Assembly: GCA_049322795.1 (NCBI GenBank)
Contig: JBMOQH010000024.1
Span: 124,001 to 188,000 of the forward strand
Reading direction: 5' to 3'
DNA from: Immundisolibacter sp049322795
GTDB lineage: Bacteria; Pseudomonadota; Gammaproteobacteria; Immundisolibacterales; Immundisolibacteraceae
Length of the DNA stretch: 64,000 nt
Shown piece after piece: positions 46,932 through 59,602 of this stretch (its first letter is position 1; each line of letters begins with the position of its first letter). The notes below the pieces were generated by a model, which saw only the letters and a program-made list of their open reading frames with translations, was not told the DNA's origin and searched no databases. The position numbers and the translations under genes were made by a program.

Positions 46932-46951
46932 TCAGGCGCCCGGGCGCCTGA
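46932..46951. repeat. Perfect 20-bp palindrome
   Basis: TCAGGCGCCCGGGCGCCTGA reads the same on both strands with no loop. It could be a dimeric protein site or a recombination-derived joint; there is no adjacent gene to decide. Confidence 0.6.
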
Positions 46952-47076
46952 CTACACGGCTTGTGGCCTGCACGATGAAGGCGTCAACGACTGCCGGTGT
47001 TTGCCCACCGCGTTCACCCTGGCAGCGGCTGTCCGTGACCTTGCTTCCACGCCGTGGACAGCGTTTCAAATTGTAA

Positions 47077-47297
47077 AAAAAGCTGACATCCCGCTGCTAT
47101 GGCTGGTCATTCGAACACCTGCCACCCAGCGACAGCGGCGGCCACAAGGTGCGCAGCGACAAGGCCGGCGGACATGAGGCGGTGCTGAGCGATGTTGTGC
47201 GCGCGGCGCTGGACGAAGCCTGGCTGCGGAGATTGCGGCGCCGTTGGGTCTAGCGGACTACGCGGCGCTGCGGCGGGCGCTGGAAGGGGGAGGGTAG
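47077..47297 (+). pseudogene. Frameshifted C-terminal coding remnant, unidentified
   Basis: One frame reads CYGWSFEHLPPSDSGG, then HKVRSDKAGGHEAVLSDVVR and AALDEAWL before running into arginine-rich nonsense. In another frame, from 47220, the reading continues LAAEIAAPLGLADYAALRR with ALEGGG and a TAG at 47295. Together these look like one protein C-terminus broken by a frameshift near 47220. I do not recognise the family. Confidence 0.35.
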
Positions 47298-47340
47298 GCG
47301 TCCGCGCTCCGGTCATTCGACATCGACGCTACCCGCGCAA

Positions 47341-47366
47341 GGCAGATCAGCGAAGCGTGATCCGCC
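47341..47366. repeat. REP-like imperfect hairpin
   Basis: GGCAGATCA and TGATCCGCC pair with one mismatch around GCGAAGCG. This type of hairpin is common beside REP-associated transposases, one of which begins 60 bp away. Confidence 0.5.
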
Positions 47367-47390
47367 TTACGTGTTCAGGCGGCAGCTCGT

Positions 47391-47420
47391 GTAGGTTGGG
47401 CTGACGCAGGAAGCCCAACA
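47391..47420 (+). repeat. Left 30-bp inverted repeat flanking the RAYT gene
   Basis: The 30 bases starting GTAGGTTGGGCT and ending AAGCCCAACA are the exact reverse complement of 47975-48004. Each copy is itself a hairpin, with TTGGGCT pairing with AGCCCAA. These are REP elements paired with the tyrosine transposase between them. Confidence 0.85.
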
Positions 47421-47425
47421 CCTCA

Positions 47426-47953
47426 TCACTCACCATACCCGCCAGCGTCATCGGGCGTGCATCCACCCCAATCAGGCGCCGCCATGCCTCGGGCGATGTA
47501 CGCGTGCAGCGTGGAGTGCGGCCAATCCACAGGGCGCTTCACCCAGCCATGCTTCACCGGGTTGAAATGGATGTACGCAACGTGCCGCTCCAGGTCTTGC
47601 GTATCCCGAATCTGGTGCTCCCAGTAGCGCCGCTGCCAAATGCCGCGCTCGCGTTTTGCCACGCGGCTCGGCCGCAGGCGTTCCGTCTTGTTCAGGCGCC
47701 TGGAAAAGCCAGCCTTGAGCAATGACCACCGCGTCGAATAACCCGCGTCACCCGCCGGTAGGCGCCAGATGGCGTGCAGGTGCTCGGGCAGTACCACCAT
47801 TGCCACCACCGTAAACGGATGCGCGGCCTTGACCTTGTTCAACACGTCTCGAAAGTCGGCGATGTGCCGCACCAGCGTGTCGGCATTCCGTTCGGCCAGG
47901 TTGACCGTGAAGAAATAGGTTCCACCCGTCGTATTGGACCGCCGGTAGCGCAT
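47426..47953 (-). CDS. REP-associated tyrosine transposase (RAYT, Y1_Tnp family)
   Basis: A 175-residue HUH-type single-stranded DNA transposase related to IS200 TnpA. The histidine pair is in VVLPEHLHAIWRLP, and the downstream motif ERHVAYIHFNPVKHGWV is typical of RAYTs. The opening MRYRRSNTTGGTYFFTVNLA is also standard. It lies precisely between two copies of a 30-bp inverted repeat, its likely REP substrates. The length is full, so it may be active. Confidence 0.92.
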   Translation of the reverse strand: MRYRRSNTTGGTYFFTVNLAERNADTLVRHIADFRDVLNKVKAAHPFTVVAMVVLPEHLHAIWRLPAGDAGYSTRWSLLKAGFSRRLNKTERLRPSRVAKRERGIWQRRYWEHQIRDTQDLERHVAYIHFNPVKHGWVKRPVDWPHSTLHAYIARGMAAPDWGGCTPDDAGGYGE

Positions 47954-47974
47954 GGCTTTCTCGCGTCACCTTGA

Positions 47975-48004
47975 TGTTGGGCTTCCTGCGTCAGCCCAAC
48001 CTAC
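47975..48004 (-). repeat. Right 30-bp inverted repeat flanking the RAYT gene
   Basis: Starts TGTTGGGCTTCC and ends CAGCCCAACCTAC; identical to the reverse complement of 47391-47420. It runs directly into the CTACGCGGG repeat at 48001. Confidence 0.85.
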
Positions 48005-48020
48005 GCGGGCTACGCGGGCT
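48001..48020 (+). repeat. 20-bp repeat, left copy of an inverted pair
   Basis: CTACGCGGGCTACGCGGGCT, itself a tandem of a 10-bp unit. Its exact reverse complement lies at 49091-49110, so the pair brackets the 1.1-kb segment with the ChaC-like and 99-residue genes. Confidence 0.75.
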
Positions 48021-48130
48021 CAGCAAAACGCCATTTTTTCGGCGGCTTGCAAACTTTTCCAGCAGCGGCCTTGTCACCCAACGCACAATGCGGCATTCTG
48101 GCCAACGGCCGGTCGTGGCGCGGAGAACAC

Positions 48131-48157
48131 GTTGGGCTCCCTGTGTCAGCCCAACCT
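48131..48157 (-). repeat. Third, diverged REP copy
   Basis: GTTGGGCTCCCTGTGTCAGC and the following CCAACCT match the right RAYT-flanking repeat with two mismatches over 27 bases, keeping the self-complementary arms. It lies just before the ChaC-like gene, where it could form a hairpin in the message leader. Confidence 0.75.
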
Positions 48158-48181
48158 AAACGGGTTTCCGAGGAATTGGTG

Positions 48182-48700
48182 ATGTGGGTGTTTGGGTACG
48201 GCTCGCTTATGTGGGATAACTGGGAAACCAATCACGGCTGTATTCGTCGAGTCGTCGCCGACCTCCCTGGGTACCGCCGCAGGTTCAACAAAGCATCCGT
48301 GCGAAATTGGGGAACGAAAGCTGCTCCTTGTCCAACTCTCAATCTCTCGCAGTTTGATACCGGCGTTTGTCGAGGCATCGCATTTCAATTCCCAGATGCG
48401 CAGAAGATGAAAGTTCTGTCCTACCTTGAAGAGCGAGAGGGAAAGGCATTCCCGCTTCATGAGGTCGTGGTATGGCTTGAGGGCCAATCCGAAGTGTCGG
48501 CCCTTGTGCCGCTTTACAACGGCACGAATGTCATTGAAGGAAACACTCCCGAAGAGTTGGCCGCAATGGTGTTGGCGGCATCAGGTACTTGCGGCACATG
48601 CTTGTTCTACGTCAATGGCATCGCGGACAAACTCTCTGCCTTGGGCATGAACGACCGCGCAGTCTCCGACCTTTGGGAAGCGGTCAACAACCATGCGTAG
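48182..48700 (+). CDS. Gamma-glutamylcyclotransferase (ChaC-like)
   Basis: A 172-residue protein of the ChaC/AIG2 superfamily that cleaves the gamma-glutamyl bond of glutathione, releasing 5-oxoproline and Cys-Gly. The signature MWVFGYGSLMWDN is at the N-terminus. The catalytic glutamate is expected in VLSYLEEREGKAFPLHE. ATG 48182 was chosen for this motif and a GAGGAA site; the longer reading is REP sequence. Its base composition is clearly lower in GC than the core genes, suggesting transfer. Confidence 0.88.
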   Translation: MWVFGYGSLMWDNWETNHGCIRRVVADLPGYRRRFNKASVRNWGTKAAPCPTLNLSQFDTGVCRGIAFQFPDAQKMKVLSYLEEREGKAFPLHEVVVWLEGQSEVSALVPLYNGTNVIEGNTPEELAAMVLAASGTCGTCLFYVNGIADKLSALGMNDRAVSDLWEAVNNHA

Positions 48701-48791
48701 TTGCCGCTTAACCCATCATTCCGCCGGACCTGCGCGAAAAGTCGCGCAGGCCAGTGAATTTAAAATTTTGACCAAATAGGCGAGGAGGAAG

Positions 48792-49091
48792 ATGCTAGTC
48801 AACATTCATGCATTTGATGAGTACAACAAAACCAACCGTGGTCGGAGAGCGCGCGTTTCTGGCAAGGCGTCGTTCTCATTCGAACGTGACAAAGATGGCA
48901 AGGTTTCATTAATCCTTGATGCCGACGATTGTGAAATGAAAGGAACCGGTGAGCGGGGCGGCGATCTGGGAAAGTCGGTTAAATTTATTAACCGCACAGC
49001 GAAAGTTACGCTCCTTTGCGACGAGGTTCTCGCTTTATATAGGGCGCTACAAAAGGAACTTGAACATCATCCGAGGCAAGAGAGGCCATGA
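48792..49091 (+). CDS. Hypothetical 99-residue protein
   Basis: A small acidic/basic protein without signal peptide or membrane segment, not recognised. It opens MLVNIHAFDEYNKTNRGRRA and contains LILDADDCEMKGTGERGGDL. A GAGGAGG ribosome site lies close before the ATG, which supports real translation. It follows the ChaC-like gene by 91 bp and shares its low GC content. It ends at the right copy of the 20-bp inverted repeat. Confidence 0.65.
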   Translation: MLVNIHAFDEYNKTNRGRRARVSGKASFSFERDKDGKVSLILDADDCEMKGTGERGGDLGKSVKFINRTAKVTLLCDEVLALYRALQKELEHHPRQERP

Positions 49092-49110
49092 GCCCGCGTA
49101 GCCCGCGTAG
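49091..49110 (-). repeat. 20-bp repeat, right copy of an inverted pair
   Basis: AGCCCGCGTAGCCCGCGTAG, the exact reverse complement of 48001-48020. It ends about 10 bp before the left end of the IS30 element. Confidence 0.75.
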
Positions 49111-49118
49111 ATACTGGC

Positions 49119-50209
49119 TGCTCTCAAGAGTCAAGTGCACCACGTTGACGAAATTGTCTGATCTCTTCTGCCATGGCTTCTTCTGGCGTTTGCCAGTCCA
49201 ACGTTTGGCGGGGGCGGCCATTGAGCAGTCGGGCGATGTCGTTGAGCTGGGTCTGACTGACTTGGGACAGGTCGGTGCCTTTGGGCAGGAACTGGCGCAG
49301 CAGGCCGTTGGTGTTCTCGTTGCTGCCGCGCTGCCAGGGGGCGTACGGGTCAGCGAACCAGATATCGAGCTTCAGCCGCCGGGCCAGCTCCTCATGCTGC
49401 GCCATCTCGCTGCCGCGGTCATAGGTCAGGGATTCGCGCAGGAAGGCGGGCAGCTTCTTCATCTGCCGGGTGAAGCCCGTCAGCGCCGCCTCGGCGCCGC
49501 AGCCGTCCATCTTGCACAGCACCACGAAGCGGGTCTTGCGCTCGACCAGCGTGCCGACGGCCGAGCGGTTGTAGGCGCCTTTGATGCAGTCACCTTCCCA
49601 ATGCCCGGGCAGTAGGCGCTCGGCGACGTCTTCGGGGCGGTGCCTGATCCGCAGATCCTCGGGAATGACCACGCCACCGGCACTGGCAGCGGTGCGCCGC
49701 CGGCGTCCGCGCTGCGGCTTGTGCTGGCGCAGGGCGTCGACCATGGCTTTCTTGAGCGCCCCCCTGGGGTGGGCGTAGATCGCCGCGTAGATGGTCTCGT
49801 GACTGACGTGCAAGCGGGGATCTTCCGGGTGCATCCTGCGCAGTCTGGCGGCAATCTGCTGCGGCGACCAGCGCCAGTAGATCAGCCGGTCGCTCACCAG
49901 GCGGTGCAACCGCGTGCCGTCTTCGAGCTTGCGGTGTCGCACACAGCGCCGTCTGCGTACCCGGTAAGCCACCGCCGCCGCCGTGGCGTCGTAGCGCGCC
50001 CCAGCCGCCACCGCCGCGTTGCGCGCCACCTCTCGCGACACCGTCGAGGGCGCACGATCGAGCAGTGCCGCGATCGCGCGAACGCTACTGCCGCGTCCCC
50101 GCTCCACCATGATCACTGCGCGCTCCTCGGATGAAAGATGCTCATAGCCGTTCTTGTCCATCGCAACACCTTATCCTCACAGGAGTGTTGCACTTGGTTC
50201 TTGAGGCTA
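49119..50209 (-). mobile_element. IS30-family insertion sequence
   Basis: An element of about 1.09 kb with one transposase gene. The ends carry imperfect inverted repeats: TCAAGAGTCAAGTGCACCAC on the left (49124-49143) and, on the other strand at 50204-50185, TCAAGAACCAAGTGCAACAC. These agree at 17 of 20 positions. The exact outer boundaries and target duplication are uncertain by a few bases. Confidence 0.85.
49124..50161 (-). CDS. IS30-family transposase
   Basis: A 345-residue DDE transposase. The N-terminal helix-turn-helix (EHLSSEERAVIMVERGRGSS and IAALLDRAPSTVSREVARN) binds the ends. Catalytic residues lie in GHWEGDCIKG (D), LTYDRGSEMAQH (D) and RGSNENTNGLLRQFLPKGTD (E), the IS30 arrangement. 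The gene looks intact and its stop falls inside the left inverted repeat. Confidence 0.95.
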   Translation of the reverse strand: MDKNGYEHLSSEERAVIMVERGRGSSVRAIAALLDRAPSTVSREVARNAAVAAGARYDATAAAVAYRVRRRRCVRHRKLEDGTRLHRLVSDRLIYWRWSPQQIAARLRRMHPEDPRLHVSHETIYAAIYAHPRGALKKAMVDALRQHKPQRGRRRRTAASAGGVVIPEDLRIRHRPEDVAERLLPGHWEGDCIKGAYNRSAVGTLVERKTRFVVLCKMDGCGAEAALTGFTRQMKKLPAFLRESLTYDRGSEMAQHEELARRLKLDIWFADPYAPWQRGSNENTNGLLRQFLPKGTDLSQVSQTQLNDIARLLNGRPRQTLDWQTPEEAMAEEIRQFRQRGALDS

Positions 50210-50211
50210 AG

Positions 50212-50248
50212 CTGTTATCCGGCCACCGAATGCAAGGCCGGATAACAG
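50212..50248. repeat. Strong 13-bp hairpin beside the IS30 element
   Basis: CTGTTATCCGGCC at 50212-50224 pairs perfectly with 50236-50248 over an 11-base loop. It starts three bases outside the IS end. The adjoining sequence GTATCTACG also has an inverted counterpart (CGTAGATAC) just outside the other IS end. Confidence 0.7.
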
Positions 50249-50273
50249 TATCTACGTGGGCTTGGATGTGGAA

Positions 50274-50747
50274 TCAGTAGCCCCGTTCGACTCGTCCCAT
50301 TCCTGAAGGATTTTGTCGAGGTTGATGAAGCGGAGTCAACGCTTGCGACTCGCCGACTCTCTCGGTAGCCGATTCCCTCGGTCGAATCGGGATTACGAAA
50401 TTGCCCTGATAGGTTCTGTGCTTGTCAGTAATGGAATCGGTTATTCCAAGATCCCAAAATACAACGCTGGCCGCTAATTTTCCGCCCTCCATCTCGCTGC
50501 GAATTGCGCCAGTTGATCGGCGGTCGTCGGCAGTTGTGCATTCATAGAGTAATGCGTCGTCCGATCGACGAATCATGACGCTTGATGTTGGAATCTGTGC
50601 AGTCCATGCTCCGCGTTTGTTTCTGAAAGTGCATTCACCGGCAGAGCCGTCCGAGAAGGTGACTGTGAGTGGAATGGTTGGATCGTTGATAATGGTCGCA
50701 CATCCGGCAAGCGAAAGAAGTGTTGCCAGCGAAAGGGCTTTTTTCAT
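50274..50747 (-). CDS. Small lipoprotein of unknown function
   Basis: A 157-residue protein with lipobox LLSLAGCATI; the cysteine at residue 17 would be lipidated. The mature part TIPLTVTFSDGSAGECTFRN, RSDDALLYECTT and DKHRTYQGNFVIPIRP resembles a widespread family of short proteobacterial lipoproteins. Their known members end soon after the VIPI segment, so the last 30 residues here may be an extension caused by a lost stop. A second cysteine pair (ECTF and ECTT) could form a disulfide. Base composition is low in GC. Confidence 0.75.
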   Translation of the reverse strand: MKKALSLATLLSLAGCATIINDPTIPLTVTFSDGSAGECTFRNKRGAWTAQIPTSSVMIRRSDDALLYECTTADDRRSTGAIRSEMEGGKLAASVVFWDLGITDSITDKHRTYQGNFVIPIRPRESATERVGESQALTPLHQPRQNPSGMGRVERGY

Positions 50748-50941
50748 TTTTGCTCCCTGAGCCTTGTTGTTCGAAATAAGTAATGCGAGGGAAAAATCTG
50801 CAAGGCAACTCTTCCCGCCGCAGCAATGTTACAGCCTACGATAAGGGTGCGGTGAGGCACGAACCGCATCGATCAACGCTTCCCGCGAATGATGCGCCCC
50901 CTTCCCCGGCACATCCCAAGGCTGCGCCTTCGCCGTCAGCC

Positions 50942-54637
<3,696 letters not shown>

Positions 54638-54835
54638 GGCGGCGGGGTCCGGCGGCGGGGGCGGCATTGTAGCGTGCGGGTTTTGGCCGGCCGGGACGGT
54701 TGGACCGCATCGAAAACGGGCGCTTTGGCGTGCGCTGGGTCAGGTTCGGCTTTGGCTCGCGCCCGCGCATCCACGGAGCGCTCCGGGCGGGCCGTTCAAG
54801 CGGGGTTGGTGGTGATCGGGTGATCGGCGAGCCGC

Positions 54836-55726
54836 TCAGTTGTCCGGCGGCAGCCCGGTTCGGGCCAACAGCGCCTGCGGCAGTTGGTCCAGGCTGGCGA
54901 GGACGGTGACGCCGGCCGGCGGGCGCTTCAGGCGTTGCGCGGCGCGGCCGCCGCACCACAGCTCGACGTCGGCGGGCAGGTCGACACGCAGCTGGCGCAC
55001 GCCGATGCGTACGGCACCGGGGTCGAAGTATTCCGAGAACGACAACGCGACGACGTCGGCCTCGAAGGCGCGTGCCGCGGCGACGATCTGGCTCTGCGGC
55101 GTCTGTGCGCCGAGCAGAATGCAGGCTGCGCCTTCCAGCCGCAGCAGTGCCTGCGCCAGCATGAGCCCCAGCGTGTGCGGCTCGCCGGTCAGGGTGGTCA
55201 GCAGCACCCGCGGGGTCTCGGCGCCGGGCGGCAACTGGGCGGTGGTTTCGCGCAGCACGCTGTCGAGCTGCGCCGAGAAATGGTGTTCCTCGAACACCTC
55301 GAGTTCGCCCCGGGCCCAGCCGTCGCCGACGCGCTCCAGCATGGCAGCCGCCGTTTCACACACGAAGCGCCGCAGCCCGTCGCGCAGCACCCGGGTGCGC
55401 AGTTCCAGCCGCAGTCCGTTGTCGTCGTGGCGCTTGATCAGTTCGATCAGCGCCTGTTCGGCGCCGTTGGGCCCGGCGTGCCCGGCGGCTGTCTGTTCCA
55501 GCTCCTCGGCGCTCAAGGTCAGCACCTGGCCCGGACGCATGCCCTGGTCCAGCAGGCGGCGCATCTGGCGCAGGCGTGTCACCTGCTGCGCCGGGTAGCG
55601 GCGCTCGCCGCGAGGGCTGCGTACGGGCTGCGGAAAGCCGTAGCGCCGCTCCCACATGCGCAGCGTATCTTTGGCGATGCCGGTTTCGAGCGCGAGGGCT
55701 GCGATCGAGAGATGTGTTTTTTCCAT
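54836..55726 (-). CDS. carH: MerR-family B12-binding regulator, CarH/LitR-like photoreceptor repressor
   Basis: A 296-residue regulator with an N-terminal MerR winged helix (LSIAALALETGIAKDTLRMW then RRYGFPQPVRSPRGERRY) and a C-terminal cobalamin-binding module. The four-helix-bundle motif W-x9-E-H is present as W137, E147 and H148, and the E/D-x-H-x-x-G cobalamin motif as E182, H184 and G187. In CarH these residues cap adenosylcobalamin and supply the lower ligand, giving a tetramer that binds DNA in the dark and falls apart in light. It is divergent from the crt operon, which it presumably represses. ATG 55726 gives MEKTHLSIAALALE; there is no ribosome site, and one operator-like palindrome touches the start codon. 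Confidence 0.9.
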   Translation of the reverse strand: MEKTHLSIAALALETGIAKDTLRMWERRYGFPQPVRSPRGERRYPAQQVTRLRQMRRLLDQGMRPGQVLTLSAEELEQTAAGHAGPNGAEQALIELIKRHDDNGLRLELRTRVLRDGLRRFVCETAAAMLERVGDGWARGELEVFEEHHFSAQLDSVLRETTAQLPPGAETPRVLLTTLTGEPHTLGLMLAQALLRLEGAACILLGAQTPQSQIVAAARAFEADVVALSFSEYFDPGAVRIGVRQLRVDLPADVELWCGGRAAQRLKRPPAGVTVLASLDQLPQALLARTGLPPDN

Positions 55727-55740
55727 TTGTCTAAGGCAAA
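55726..55740. promoter_or_regulatory. Putative CarH operator, site 1
   Basis: TTTGTCTAAGGCAAA is a palindrome with one mismatch and a 3-base centre, nearly identical to site 2. It lies just upstream of the crt minus-35 hexamer and at the regulator's start codon, so binding there could also repress the regulator itself. Confidence 0.6.
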
Positions 55741-55743
55741 CAG

Positions 55744-55772
55744 TTGACAATTCGAAAATCGCCGCCTAATTT
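55744..55772 (+). promoter_or_regulatory. Sigma-70 promoter of the crt operon
   Basis: TTGACA at 55744-55749 (perfect minus-35) is followed after 17 bp by TAATTT at 55767-55772 (minus-10). Transcription would begin near 55779, about 75 bp before crtY. It lies between the two operator-like palindromes. Confidence 0.8.
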
Positions 55773-55789
55773 TTAGCGCGAATTTCATA

Positions 55790-55804
55790 TTTGTCTAGGA
55801 CAAA
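55790..55804. promoter_or_regulatory. Putative CarH operator, site 2
   Basis: TTTGTCTAGGACAAA is a perfect palindrome with 6-bp arms and a 3-base centre. It lies about 10 bp after the predicted crt transcription start, a position fit for roadblock repression. Confidence 0.65.
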
Positions 55805-55852
55805 ATGGCGCGAGCGCTGGGGAGGCCCTCGCCCGTCGGGTGATTCAAATCA

Positions 55853-57040
55853 ATGGCTTTGACGATGCACGCTGCTGACGAGCCGGATGCCGGCGCCGCG
55901 AAGACGCCGTTCGATGTGCTCATCGTGGGCGCCGGTCTGCACGGCGGGCTGATCGCCCTGGCGCTGCTGGACGCCGACCCGGCGCTGCGCCTGGCGCTGA
56001 TCGAGCGCGACGCCCAGCCAGCCGGCAACCACACCTGGTGCTTTCACCGCGGCGACGTGCCGGCGGACGTGGGGGCGTGGTTCGCGCGCCTGCCGCTGAC
56101 CACCTGGCCGGGGTACCGGGTGGCGTTTCCCGCTCTGGAGCGGGCGGTGGACCTGCCCTACTGCTGCCTGACGGCCGATGGTCTGGCCAAGGCGCTGCGG
56201 GATGCCTTCGCCGGCCGGGATACGGCCACGCTCATGACGGATCAGGCGGTCGATGCGGTCGGCGAGCACACGGTGCGTCTCGCGGGCGGCCGGGAGCTGC
56301 GGGCATCGCTGGTGATCGACGCGCGGGGTGGCAGTACTGTCGGCGCGACCGGGTATCAGAAGTTCCTGGGTCTTGAAGTGGAGCTCGCCGCCGACTGCGG
56401 GCTCGATCGGCCGCTGCTGATGGACGCCCGCGTGGCGCAGGGGCCGCAGTTCCGATTCATGTACGTGCTGCCGCTGGCGGCCCGACGCCTGCTGATCGAG
56501 GACACCGCCTTCGCGCGCACGCCGCAGCTGGACCTCGCCGCCCGGCGGGCGGCGATAGTCGATTACGCGGCCGCCCAGGGCTGGGCCATCCGCGCCGTGC
56601 TGAGGGAGGAATCCGGCGTGTTGCCGATGCCCTGGCAGGCGTCGGTGTCCGCGCCGGCCTTGCCGCTCACCGTTGGGTATGCCGGCGGTTGGTTCCACCC
56701 GGCGACCGGCTATTCAGCACCCTGCGCACTGCGGCTGGCCACGCTGCTGGCGCGGCATTGGCGCGACCCGCTGCCGGCGCTGACGGCCGAGTGGCGCCGC
56801 CATCGGCGGCAGTTCCGGCTGGGGCTGCTGCTGAACCGACTCGCGTTTCTCGGCTTTCGGCCAGACCTCATGTGGCAGCCGTTCGCGCGCTTTTACCGAC
56901 TGCCGCTCGCCACCATCGGCCGTTTCTACCGACTGGAAAGCACTGCATCGGACGTGGCGCGCCTGCTGCTCGGGCGCCCGCCGCGGGGTTTCGGCAGCGC
57001 CTGGTTGCCAGGGCGCCCTTCACCGGAGGCTGGATCATGA
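55853..57040 (+). CDS. crtY: Lycopene beta-cyclase
   Basis: A 395-residue FAD-dependent cyclase converting lycopene to beta-carotene through gamma-carotene. The dinucleotide motif is FDVLIVGAGLHGGLIALALL. NHTWCFHRGDVPADVGAWF and YVLPLAARRLLIEDTAF match the CrtY type of Pantoea and other gammaproteobacteria. The start may be ATG 55853 or ATG 55865. First gene of the operon; its stop overlaps the next start (ATGA). Confidence 0.93.
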   Translation: MALTMHAADEPDAGAAKTPFDVLIVGAGLHGGLIALALLDADPALRLALIERDAQPAGNHTWCFHRGDVPADVGAWFARLPLTTWPGYRVAFPALERAVDLPYCCLTADGLAKALRDAFAGRDTATLMTDQAVDAVGEHTVRLAGGRELRASLVIDARGGSTVGATGYQKFLGLEVELAADCGLDRPLLMDARVAQGPQFRFMYVLPLAARRLLIEDTAFARTPQLDLAARRAAIVDYAAAQGWAIRAVLREESGVLPMPWQASVSAPALPLTVGYAGGWFHPATGYSAPCALRLATLLARHWRDPLPALTAEWRRHRRQFRLGLLLNRLAFLGFRPDLMWQPFARFYRLPLATIGRFYRLESTASDVARLLLGRPPRGFGSAWLPGRPSPEAGS

Positions 57041-58105
57041 AGGCACAGACCGTTTTGGCCGCGGGGCCCCGGTTGCGGCACGACGGCGCATTTGCAGGGC
57101 CTTCGTCGCGGCCGGCGGTGGAGCCGCCTGCGGCGCCCGATCTGGCCGCGTTTTTCAAGCGGCGGGTCGGCCAACTGCCGCCTGCGGCCGACGTGTGCGA
57201 AGGCGTCTGGCAGGACACGCTGTACGCGCCGTTGGCCGAGTTTCTGGGCCGCCCCGGCAAGCTGCTGCGGGCGCGGCTGGTGCGCCACGGCTGGCAGCTG
57301 TCCGGCGCGCGTGGCGAGCCACCGGAAACGCTGTGCCTGCTGCCGGAGATCCTGCACAGCGCCTCGCTGATCGTCGACGACATTCAGGACGGGGCGGTCG
57401 CGCGCCGCGGCGGCCCGGCGCTGCACCGGATGATCGGCCCCGAGCGGGCCCTGAACGCCGCCAACTGGCTGTATTTCTGGCCCAACCGGCTGCTCGACGA
57501 GCTGCGCCTGTCGACCCCGCGCCGGCGCGCCTGTGCAGACCTGATCACCGCCACGCTGCTCGACTGTCACCGCGGGCAGGCGCTGGATCTTGGCGGGGAG
57601 ATCTGGACGCTGCCGCAGGACGCCTTGCCGGCACTGGTGGCCGAGCAAAGCCGCCTCAAGACCGGCCGTCTGACGGCCATGTGTGTCGGGCTCGGCGCGA
57701 TCGCCGCCGGGGCGCGGCCCGGGTGCGTGGCGTTGCTGCAACACTTCGGCGAGCAGGTCGGCGTGGCGCTGCAGATGCTGGACGACCTCACCGCCGTGCT
57801 GCTGCCGGCGCGCCACGACAAGGCCGGCGAGGACATCGGCGCCGGCCGGCCGACCTTCGCCTGGGTGCTTGCCGCGCAGCGGGCCAGCGAATTCAGCTAC
57901 CGCGCCTTGCAGCAGCAGGCGCGCGCCGCGGCGGGTGGCGACTGGCGCCCGGTGTGTGCGCAGCTGGCCGAGGTGATCGGTCCGGATGCGCTCGACCATC
58001 CCCGCAAGGCGCTGACCGAAGCCGCGGTGCTGCTGAGCGAGGGCGGCCTGCCGGCGGCCGCCGTGCAGGATGTGTTGACTGACCTCGAACGACTGGAGCG
58101 CGCGT

Positions 58106-58113
<8 letters not shown>
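57037..58113 (+). CDS. crtE: Geranylgeranyl diphosphate synthase-like prenyltransferase
   Basis: A 358-residue trans-prenyl diphosphate synthase, expected to make C20 GGPP for phytoene synthesis. The first aspartate-rich motif is intact as DDIQD (residues 114-118), followed by RRGGPALHRMIG. The second is DDLTA (249-253), where the fifth position, normally aspartate, is alanine; Pantoea CrtE has DDLTD. The first two aspartates remain, so activity is likely but product or metal use may differ. An N-terminal extension of about 35 residues is not conserved. It overlaps crtY by four bases and crtI by eight. Confidence 0.88.

Positions 58114-59598
<1,485 letters not shown>

Positions 59599-59602
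<4 letters not shown>

Larger units (their letters stand above)
46700..47425. other. Gene-poor region with repeats and coding debris
   Basis: About 725 bp between the PEP-CTERM promoter and the RAYT transposase. It holds a perfect 20-bp palindrome (46932), a frameshifted coding remnant (47077-47297) and a REP-like hairpin (47341). I see no intact gene. Confidence 0.6.

Noticed and set aside
54638..54835. A SAH or cobalamin riboswitch before metH
   Set aside because: I looked for the conserved cores in the 198-bp leader and found no convincing match.
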